From Nakaseomyces glabratus (Eukaryota; Ascomycota; Saccharomycetes; Saccharomycetales; Saccharomycetaceae), in the NCBI RefSeq assembly GCF_010111755.1, contig NC_088963.1, positions 1,054,001 to 1,118,000 of the forward strand: a stretch of 64,000 bases of DNA, in the 5' to 3' direction. The translations under genes and the position numbers were made by a program. How positions within the stretch are numbered: position 1 is the stretch's first letter; the number at the start of each line of letters is the position of its first letter. The notes under the pieces were generated by a model. The model searched no databases. It saw nothing but the letters and a program-made list of their open reading frames with translations, and had not been told where the DNA came from. Positions 57,317-64,000 of this stretch are shown here, in pieces.

Positions 57317-57976
57317 TTAAAGCTCATTTAACCATTCTACTACTTTCTTCAAAAATCCTCTTGAATTTGGAATGAAGTGACCACCCTTGTGAGTCAAAAA
57401 TGTGCGACTACTTGAATCACAAGAGTCATAGAGTGCCTGCACTTTCTCTGGTTCTGTGACTGTGTCCAATTCACCATGTACATGCAGAGTTTTGATAGAA
57501 ATTGGATTTTTATACTGTTTTTGGTGCTCCTCACCTCTAAACCTAAACCCACTGAAGGCCATCAGAAATTTCAAAGGTGGTTGTTCCTCTTCTGTTAGAT
57601 TCAGTAGTCCATTGAAATCAGTAACTAAGTATCCTGCCAAACCAGCACCTTGAGAAAACCCTACTATACCATCAAAGGGACCATTTTCGATGATGTAGTT
57701 ATGTAAATAATTGATAGTGGTTTCTGGAATGTAGTAACCATCACCAGTTTCTTTATTTTGAAGCCAAGCTATAACCCCGCTCTGCGAAGAAACTTTGTCG
57801 TCGATCTCATCAAGTAGCCCATTTGGCAAGTCAGCTGGCGGGAAGCTGTTAGGAGCAGTAGGGTAGTAGAGCTCATAGTCCAGCTTTTCAAGTTCCGCTG
57901 CAAAACCTTTCGTCTTAGAGGCAAAATACTCTCCAGATTGGGCTAATCCATGTAACATCAGCACTTTCTTTGCCAT
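57317..57976 (-). CDS. FSH2: Serine hydrolase of the FSH family
   Basis: A 219-residue alpha/beta hydrolase matching Fsh2 (YMR222C, 223 residues), a family related to human OVCA2 with unknown substrate. The opening MLHGLAQSGEYFASKT is typical. The nucleophile S108 lies in VGFSQGAGLAGYL. The acid is in HGELDTVTEPEKV and the histidine in HKGGHFIPNSR. I used the ATG at 57976 (MAKKVLML), as in the family. Divergent placement next to UBP8 identifies FSH2 rather than FSH1 or FSH3. Confidence 0.93.
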   Translation of the reverse strand: MAKKVLMLHGLAQSGEYFASKTKGFAAELEKLDYELYYPTAPNSFPPADLPNGLLDEIDDKVSSQSGVIAWLQNKETGDGYYIPETTINYLHNYIIENGPFDGIVGFSQGAGLAGYLVTDFNGLLNLTEEEQPPLKFLMAFSGFRFRGEEHQKQYKNPISIKTLHVHGELDTVTEPEKVQALYDSCDSSSRTFLTHKGGHFIPNSRGFLKKVVEWLNEL

Positions 57977-58564
57977 TTTCACTTGAGTTCTTTATTATAG
58001 CTCACCAATTTGTTTATATTTTAAACCAATTATAAAAATTATATAATGAACGACATGAAGTCGATATACAATTAACCAGGAGTTATAAAATAAAGCAGAA
58101 TTTAACACAATTCTTTAGAATTCGATGGTCAATATTGCTAAATATTGTGAAAAATCAGCTGCGATGAGATGACTTTTGAGTTTTTTTGCAAAATCAGGCA
58201 ATTTGACAAAAAACTGAAAAATTCACATACTTAATAGCTTGCCATATCCGATTTATGGGTTTGATTTACATCATTATCAATAGTGTGAAGATCACAGTAG
58301 GCCTTAAGATTTTAGTACTAAAGTTGCTGGGAAGAGTCTCTATATTTTGCTGAAATTCCAGTGTTGATCCGATCAATAAGCGAGGAATAACGACGGTTTT
58401 TTTATTTAATATATGGGATACAATAGACCAAACTGACAAAATATCGAGTAGAGGCAGACAAAATATTTGATCCCTAATAGACATTGGAAAGGTTCTAAGT
58501 CCAGCTTATTATTTGACCACAGGATCATAAGAAATTATTTTGGTATCGTACATTTAATTTAGTG
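57977..58564. promoter_or_regulatory. Divergent promoter, FSH2 / UBP8, with PAC
   Basis: A 588-bp region. GCGATGAGAT (58161-58170) is an exact PAC motif. ACTGAAAAATTCAC (58211-58224) resembles RRPE. The PAC lies about 190 bp from FSH2 and 395 bp from UBP8. A 72-codon frame (58266-58484, -) has no family features. Confidence 0.6.
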
Positions 58565-59950
58565 ATGGATGATTGCCAGCATATTCAGTCAATTTTTGAG
58601 AATCCCAAGAATAGAGCAGCTTGGCTAAATGCATTAAGTACTACACAGAGTGTACTACGCCATTCTCCTATCAAGGCGAAGCTATTGCATGCTTTTCGAT
58701 GCTCGACTTGCAAAGAGATATCCAATGGTTCGAACTTTTTATGTCTTCAATGTGGATTCTGCGGCTGCTGGAACGGCTCACATTTTGAACAACATAGCAA
58801 AGAGACAGGTCATTTATTTGGCATTAATGCACAAACCGAACTAGTATTTTGCTTTCAATGCATGGACTATGTTGGTGATTTTGATCTATTTAGAGATGCG
58901 GCATTGGCTAATAGATGGGACTATTACGAGGAATATACAAATGTGCCGACAGTTGATCAGATCGATGGTATGGCTGGTTTAGTTAACATGGGATCTACAT
59001 GTTACATGAGCAGTATAATGCAATGCATTATCCATAACCCATATATGATACGATACTTCATGTGCCAGCAACATAGCAATAATTGTACCCTCAAAATGGC
59101 TAGCAATTGTACTAGCTGCGCTATTTCATCAATAATAGCTGATTTCTATGGCAATTCAGTTCAGAATGATTATAAGAGCAAGAAGAACAATAATAATAAA
59201 CATGAAGGCTTCATTAATCTACTTACCTGTTCTTGGAAAGTTAACGAGAATCTGGCTGGGTACTCTCAACAAGATGCGCATGAATATTGGCAATTTATAT
59301 TAAACCATATCCATCAAGATTACAAAAGTAGCATGCACTCGCATTCTGATGACAAACTATGCAACTGTGTGGTTCATTCATCATTCCAAGGATCATTGAA
59401 GAGTTCAATTGTTTGTCCAGAATGTAATAACGACTCGAAAACGACATTTGATCCTTTTATAGACCTTTCATTAGGGATTAAAGACAAACACACACTAACA
59501 GAGTGCTTAGATAATTTTCACAAGAAAGAACAACTTCATGATTACGACTTCTTTTGCAAGAAATGCCAAGCTCAACAGAATCCAATAAAACAGTTTACAA
59601 TCAATAAACTTCCGCCAGTTTTAGTACTTCAGTTAAAACGGTTTGAGCATCTAATGAGTGGTGTAAATCAAAAATTAAATGACTATATCGAATTTCCCAA
59701 AATTTTAGATATGAAACCTTACCTAAAGGACAACCAGAACCCTGATGAAGATCCATCGATATTATATGAATTAATCGGGATAATTTCACATACTGGATCT
59801 GTAAATGAGGGTCACTACGTTGCTTTTTGTAAAATAGAAAATGGAGAATGGTTCAAATTCAATGATTCTATGGTTACAAAGATCCTGGAAAAAGATGTGC
59901 TAAAAGAACAAGCATATTTATTATTTTATATCGTAAAGCATATCAGTTAA
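58565..59950 (+). CDS. UBP8: SAGA deubiquitinase Ubp8
   Basis: A 461-residue ubiquitin protease matching Ubp8 (YMR223W, 471 residues), which removes ubiquitin from histone H2B within the SAGA DUB module. The N-terminal ZnF-UBP domain (about 40-125) has the CSTC, CLQCGFCGCW and FCFQCMDYV zinc-ligand clusters. The catalytic Cys box has C146 in NMGSTCYMSS, and the His box has H417 in NEGHYVAF. The catalytic core also shows zinc-site cysteines (CPEC and CKKC). I used the ATG at 58565. It is divergent from FSH2 and convergent with MRE11, as in S. cerevisiae. Confidence 0.95.
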   Translation: MDDCQHIQSIFENPKNRAAWLNALSTTQSVLRHSPIKAKLLHAFRCSTCKEISNGSNFLCLQCGFCGCWNGSHFEQHSKETGHLFGINAQTELVFCFQCMDYVGDFDLFRDAALANRWDYYEEYTNVPTVDQIDGMAGLVNMGSTCYMSSIMQCIIHNPYMIRYFMCQQHSNNCTLKMASNCTSCAISSIIADFYGNSVQNDYKSKKNNNNKHEGFINLLTCSWKVNENLAGYSQQDAHEYWQFILNHIHQDYKSSMHSHSDDKLCNCVVHSSFQGSLKSSIVCPECNNDSKTTFDPFIDLSLGIKDKHTLTECLDNFHKKEQLHDYDFFCKKCQAQQNPIKQFTINKLPPVLVLQLKRFEHLMSGVNQKLNDYIEFPKILDMKPYLKDNQNPDEDPSILYELIGIISHTGSVNEGHYVAFCKIENGEWFKFNDSMVTKILEKDVLKEQAYLLFYIVKHIS

Positions 59951-60107
59951 CGGCGTTGCCACGGTTCTTCAGCTCCACGCACAAAGCGATTTCTCAATAT
60001 ACTTGATGAACAATCTTATAAATCATCATAATGACTTTTCAATTAAACATTATAGCATTGTCTAATTACGTATGCATAGTAATTCCAAAGAATCTAGTTA
60101 TATAAAC

Positions 60108-62078
60108 TTATTTCCTCTTTTTCGCTAACAGACTACCAAGAATATCTGTTTTTGGTGTTCGGGCAGATTTCCTTGTTGTAGCTGATCTTTTACTAGATTT
60201 GGCCGATCCCTTCGGACTTTTAGTAGGTTTTGTGCTCCTAACTCTCCTCCTTTCGCGATAGTTGTCCTCATCAGAGCTAATCTCTATCAGGTCTTCATCA
60301 TATCCTTTTAAATCAGCGTCATGGTCAGATTCTAACTCATCCTCAGAAACAATAATTTCGCTGCTCAAATTCTTTTTTTGTCGAGTAGAAGGTCTAGAGT
60401 TCCTTGATGACTTTGCTGGCAATTTATTTATGCCATTATCATATCCATTAAGAAGAAGATCAGCAGCCTCATCTTTGTTTATATCTAAGGAAGAGCTCTG
60501 ATCACTTGTATTTGCTCTTTTTACGCTTTTAATAAACTTCTTTATCTCTTCCGGATCATCACCATGAATAAAATCCTTATTATTATATAAAATATCAACT
60601 TCATGATGAATTTCTTTTTCTATAAATTGCTTCAGTGCCAACTTTTCATCCTTATCAACAAATTTCTTCATGGCTTCATTCATACCATTTTCTGGAAGTA
60701 GAGATAAATTCATCTTCTTCAGTAAATCTGCTATTAGGTCATCTACCTGTAATTCCGATCCATCATTAAATGGCAATTCGTTGTCTATATCCATAGTTGT
60801 CACACCATCTTTACGGGTTTTGGCTATAGGCTTCCTCTTTGCTCTGAAAAACTGTACAATATTATTGGTATTTGCTATTTTCCCAACAAATCTGTTGCTA
60901 AACCTTCTTGGATTTTCAACTTGATATATAATTTCTGGATTTTCATCGGGACCACTATAGTCAACTCTTAGTCTTATTAATGGAAGTGGGAAGCTTCCCA
61001 TTGATTCAATTTCATCCATTGGTATATTAGGAAATAGTTTCTCCTTAGTTTCGCGGTTAGCTTCATCCAACATTTCTTCTATAATATCAACAAGATACTT
61101 TGATATTGCCTCCTTATCATGCGGTCTCAATGTTGGTTCGTCTTTCAAATGAATTGTCTTCATCTTAAATGTCCTTACAGTATCCAATTTTAATGGAATC
61201 AGTTTGGGTTTCGTCTCATGTCGAAGTTCAACTATAAATACATGTTTTTCCTTGCATTCAGCTTCACATAAAGATGTAGCAACTGATGATCCTGGTTGCA
61301 ACACATCAAAATCCTTTGAAGGGTTATGCATGAAATTTGGTATGCATTCATGCTCATGCCCCCATATAATTAAATTCAAAAAATCTGGTAGGAATTGTTC
61401 CGGTAGAAACGCAGTATTAGTATGTCCTGTATGGTTTTGATGCACACATAATATATTAAACCACTCATTTTCACTAACCGTTGGTACTTCAAATGTAACT
61501 CCCCCATCTTTGAATGTCCTAAATAGTCTCTCTTCCCTGACAGAAGCCAAACCATACAATGCCAGCTTAGTTTTACCTTTCTGAAATAATAATGGTGCAA
61601 TATTAATCTTGTCAGCTTCTAAAACTTTACCAAAATGGTTCACCAAACCAGTCGCATGCAATACATCCATCGGACAGAGTAAGGAATCACCTGTAGCATC
61701 ATCATGGTTACCAGATATTGCAAACATGGGTATAGATATGTTGAAATTAGGGTCCTCATAATTGACATCTGTGAACTCATCATAATTGAATACTTTAGAT
61801 GGATCACTGAGTAACTCCAACTCACAAGGCTTGTCTCCCATGCATGCCAATCTTAGTGTCTTGAGAACCTGGTAAAGAGATTTCTTGGAAGGTTTATTCA
61901 CATGAAACAAGTCACCAGATTGCAAAACCATATCAGCGTTGTTTTCCTTAGCTAGCATCATAATTTCATGGAAAGTACGCCAGGAATCATCTCCTGTGAT
62001 GGGATCATTCTCATTGTAGCCAACATGGTTATCCGTGGTGATCAGTATACGTATAGTATCCTCATCTGGCAACTCCAT
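60108..62078 (-). CDS. MRE11: MRX complex nuclease Mre11
   Basis: A 656-residue protein matching Mre11 (YMR224C, 692 residues), the Mn-dependent nuclease that starts DNA double-strand break processing with Rad50 and Xrs2. The phosphoesterase motifs are all present: TDNHVGYNE (D16, H18), [25 protein letters not shown] and WGHEHEC. The capping domain and [12 protein letters not shown] follow. The C-terminus is S/K/R-rich and acidic, ending [17 protein letters not shown], identical to the S. cerevisiae end. I used the ATG at 62078 ([11 protein letters not shown]); the frame upstream has no ATG. Confidence 0.95.
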   Translation of the reverse strand: MELPDEDTIRILITTDNHVGYNENDPITGDDSWRTFHEIMMLAKENNADMVLQSGDLFHVNKPSKKSLYQVLKTLRLACMGDKPCELELLSDPSKVFNYDEFTDVNYEDPNFNISIPMFAISGNHDDATGDSLLCPMDVLHATGLVNHFGKVLEADKINIAPLLFQKGKTKLALYGLASVREERLFRTFKDGGVTFEVPTVSENEWFNILCVHQNHTGHTNTAFLPEQFLPDFLNLIIWGHEHECIPNFMHNPSKDFDVLQPGSSVATSLCEAECKEKHVFIVELRHETKPKLIPLKLDTVRTFKMKTIHLKDEPTLRPHDKEAISKYLVDIIEEMLDEANRETKEKLFPNIPMDEIESMGSFPLPLIRLRVDYSGPDENPEIIYQVENPRRFSNRFVGKIANTNNIVQFFRAKRKPIAKTRKDGVTTMDIDNELPFNDGSELQVDDLIADLLKKMNLSLLPENGMNEAMKKFVDKDEKLALKQFIEKEIHHEVDILYNNKDFIHGDDPEEIKKFIKSVKRANTSDQSSSLDINKDEAADLLLNGYDNGINKLPAKSSRNSRPSTRQKKNLSSEIIVSEDELESDHDADLKGYDEDLIEISSDEDNYRERRRVRSTKPTKSPKGSAKSSKRSATTRKSARTPKTDILGSLLAKKRK

Positions 62079-62332
62079 TTGTCGTTGTATGCTGTTTGTT
62101 GCCACTTGTTCTCCCAACTAGAACTGCTTGTTCTTCATGAGCTTTAGTCTCCCAAGTAACTTTAAATTATAAGGCGAGTTGTTCATAATAAGTAAAAGTT
62201 TCAATTACAAAAGTGTTTCAAGGTTGAAGCAGTTTGTATATTTCTTAAGGAATAGATTAAATGACTATATACTTGATTATGTTTATGTACAGGTTATCGT
62301 AATTGGCAGATTAGCAAACGTAACGACACTTA

Positions 62333-62792
62333 CTACTGGTTCTCAATGGTCTCTTTGATCTGCAACTGTCTGGAGTGTCTGTCAAAGTAGTTCGCTAGCT
62401 CTTCGAATGAGTGGCCTCTGGGATCCAGCTCAAGCTCTTTCTTATCTTTGTATGTAATCTTCACTAGCGGAGTAGCTGTGCTGGACTCAGTAAGTAACTG
62501 GTTTGTTATCTGTGTACTCTGCATCCGTTGCACTGGCGGAATAGAGGATAAAAGAAGTCTAACTGCGCCTGCTGTATAGAAATTGTATATTGTCCAAAAT
62601 ACCTATTTAAAAATCCAATAATTGTGTGGATAGGCGTTTTGATTACGCAATTAGTTAGTATAATGCTCCCATTTCCTTCCTAAAAATTGGCACCGATGTT
62701 GCGCCTTGAAGACAGTCGTTGTAATGATGCATACCTTCTTTACCGAAAGGGTTAAACCTCACAGCAACCTTGCTGAAGTATTTTGTAATCAT
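62333..62792 (-). CDS. MRPL44: Mitochondrial ribosomal protein mL53 (Mrpl44), two exons
   Basis: A split gene encoding 98 residues, the same length as S. cerevisiae Mrpl44 (YMR225C), which also has one intron. Exon 1 is 62792-62735 (58 nt), encoding MITKYFSKVAVRFNPFGKE plus one base. The intron is 62734-62572 (163 nt), with 5' site GTATGC, branch site TACTAAC (62660-62654) and 3' site CAG. Exon 2 is 62571-62333 (239 nt), encoding AGAVRLLLSSIPPVQ and on to the stop. The reading frame is continuous across the junction. The protein is a component of the mitochondrial large ribosomal subunit with a basic N-terminus. It lies between MRE11 and YMR226C, as in S. cerevisiae. Confidence 0.95.
62572..62734 (-). 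other. Spliceosomal intron of MRPL44
   Basis: A 163-nt intron with GTATGC at 62734-62729, TACTAAC at 62660-62654 and the acceptor CAG ending at 62572. A second CAG 3 nt downstream would also keep the frame and remove one residue. Confidence 0.93.
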
Positions 62793-63070
62793 GATGGCAA
62801 TAGTACTGTGCTTTATGCTTTGTATTAGTTTTACCCTCTGTTACCTGTATGTTACACCTTTAACACTCAATTTATCAGGTCTTTTTGTTCGAAATTCGGG
62901 ATTTCAAAGCTTTTTAGCATTCACAGGTCAATGCGATGCAATGAGTTCAACTAATTGCATTATGATATTCAACTACTTATTGGAGATGTGAAACAGTTAA
63001 TTATCAAATACTATATCTATTTATTCCATGATAAACTATCACTAAAACAGTGTTCATGCGACGACTTCAT
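62793..63070. promoter_or_regulatory. MRPL44 promoter and YMR226C 3' end
   Basis: A 278-bp gap. A plus-strand frame across exon 1 of MRPL44 and this gap has no family features. No specific site is recognised. Confidence 0.35.
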
Positions 63071-63877
63071 TTAGTCGCCCCTGTAGATGTGCGAAGCCGA
63101 TGCCTGGTGTGTTGGGAAGACCAGGACATCTGCTACCACCATGTTTGGCTTTCTGCTGGTAGAGTACACAATCAAATCCGCGATATCATCGGCATATAGT
63201 GGTGTTGTACCTCTGTAGACGTCGTCTGCTTTGGACTTGTCACCTTTGTACCTGACCACAGAAAACTCGGTTTCGACCATACCAGGAGCAATTTCAATTA
63301 CTCTAATGTCGGTGTTGATCAATTCCTTCCTTAAGGATTGTGTGAATGCCCTGACAGCATGTTTTGTTGCACAGTATATAGCACCCGTTGGGTATGCGTC
63401 TCTACCAGCAATCGATCCCAAGTTGACGATATCACCACTGTTCTTCTTCTTGAATAATGGCAACAACAATTGTGTTAAATTGATCAATGCAAGGACGTTG
63501 GTGTTAACCATTCCTGCGATATCCTCAGGGTCAATGTCTCCAACTTTGTCAGACCCCAACGCTTTACCAGCGTTATTGATCAGGATGTCGATGTCCTTGA
63601 ACTCTTCTGGCAAGTCAGCCAAAAACTGCTTGACGTTTTCAAAGTCTGTAACATCCAGTTTACCTATATGAATCTTTGCATCAGGATATTGAGCCAGCAA
63701 TTCCTTCTTCAACTCCTCCAATTTCTCCATTCTACGTGCACCAAGAACTAGCTTCACACTACCATTGGAAGCATCCAAATACTCAATGGCTGTAGCTTTA
63801 CCGATGCCCGCAGAGGCACCCGTAATAAAGGCAATCTTCCCTTGTAACCTCTCAGCAGCTTTTCTTCCTTGAGACAT
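63071..63877 (-). CDS. TMA29: NADP-dependent short-chain dehydrogenase (YMR226C family)
   Basis: A 268-residue classical short-chain dehydrogenase matching YMR226C (267 residues), an NADP-dependent enzyme that oxidises serine and related 3-hydroxy acids. The cofactor motif TGASAGIG lies at about 20-27, with R residues after the second strand (GARRMEK) fitting NADP preference. NNAG is present near residue 101, and the active site includes S in GSIAGR and the Y-x-x-x-K pair in YCATKHA. The start is the ATG at 63877. It is the last gene of the YMR222C-YMR226C block. Confidence 0.94.
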   Translation of the reverse strand: MSQGRKAAERLQGKIAFITGASAGIGKATAIEYLDASNGSVKLVLGARRMEKLEELKKELLAQYPDAKIHIGKLDVTDFENVKQFLADLPEEFKDIDILINNAGKALGSDKVGDIDPEDIAGMVNTNVLALINLTQLLLPLFKKKNSGDIVNLGSIAGRDAYPTGAIYCATKHAVRAFTQSLRKELINTDIRVIEIAPGMVETEFSVVRYKGDKSKADDVYRGTTPLYADDIADLIVYSTSRKPNMVVADVLVFPTHQASASHIYRGD

Positions 63878-64000
63878 TCTGTATTTGTATATATATTTGT
63901 CAATAGTCCTCGAGACCTACCGACTTTACCTTAAGAGCGAAATAATAAAACTGGTAAATCAGGGTCTTATATATAGTTGCTATCGACTAATCGATTCAAA
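63878..64000. promoter_or_regulatory. Promoter of the YMR226C ortholog, at window edge
   Basis: A 123-bp flank with two TATA-like stretches (about 63889-63898 and 63970-63976). Nothing else is seen before the window ends. Confidence 0.4.

Noticed and set aside
62770..62991. 73-codon plus-strand frame over MRPL44 exon 1
   Set aside because: It is antisense to a well-supported exon with canonical splice sites and has no family features.

Overview
This window is nuclear DNA of a budding yeast from the post-genome-duplication Saccharomycetaceae, most likely Candida (Nakaseomyces) glabrata or a very close relative. Genes are dense and nearly all lack introns. Protein sequences are close to Saccharomyces cerevisiae, and long runs of gene order match S. 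cerevisiae blocks. The MAPKKK gene SSK2 carries an in-frame TGA inside its kinase domain. I recall a defective SSK2 being described for the C. glabrata type strain (ATCC 2001 = CBS 138), which would fit. The species call is inference; the family-level call is firm. Gene symbols are those of S. cerevisiae orthologs.

Layout. (1) 1-8.2 kb is a centromere region: an RCR-family gene, neutral trehalase NTH1, a point centromere at about 5351-5462, RMD1 and NHP10. This is the neighbourhood of S. cerevisiae CEN4 (YDL002C-YDL001W-CEN4-YDR001C-YDR003W), with YRB1 missing. (2) 8.2-15.7 kb is the very large UTP20 gene, a CEN2-side neighbour in S. cerevisiae. (3) 16.4-47.0 kb is a long collinear block matching YNR018W to YNR034W-A: RCF2, ARE2, ATP23, YNR021W, MRPL50, SNF12, MPP6, SEC12, BUD17, ZNG1, ALG12, SSK2 (broken), PPG1, HUB1, ABZ1, SOL1 and EGO4. 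An LMBR1-family membrane protein gene, for which I know no S. cerevisiae counterpart, sits between SOL1 and EGO4. (4) 47.3-53.8 kb is a patchwork: an intron-containing tRNA-Lys(UUU), a convergent pair of B-type cyclin genes (CLB5/6-like and CLB1/2-like, the same arrangement as both S. cerevisiae pairs), an unrecognised 218-residue protein, SSS1, RRP1 and tRNA-Arg(ACG). (5) 54.0-57.0 kb is MAK21. (6) 57.3-63.9 kb is the YMR222C-YMR226C block: FSH2, UBP8, MRE11, MRPL44 (two exons) and the YMR226C dehydrogenase.

Functional themes. UTP20, RRP1, MAK21 and MPP6 act in ribosome biogenesis or nuclear RNA processing, and all carry PAC (GCGATGAG) and RRPE (AAAATTTT-type) promoter motifs; UTP20 has four PAC-like copies in about 50 bp. 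The same motifs also occur between HUB1 and ABZ1, ZNG1 and ALG12, and FSH2 and UBP8. EGO4 has six AGGGG stress elements in 245 bp. The window holds no transposon, LTR, CRISPR array, bacterial-type operon or obvious recent horizontal transfer. The most interesting items are the broken SSK2, the centromere with its atypical CDEI, the divergent S-phase-type cyclin, the LMBR1-family gene, the unrecognised 218-residue protein and the unexplained 954-bp gap at 50.1-51.05 kb.
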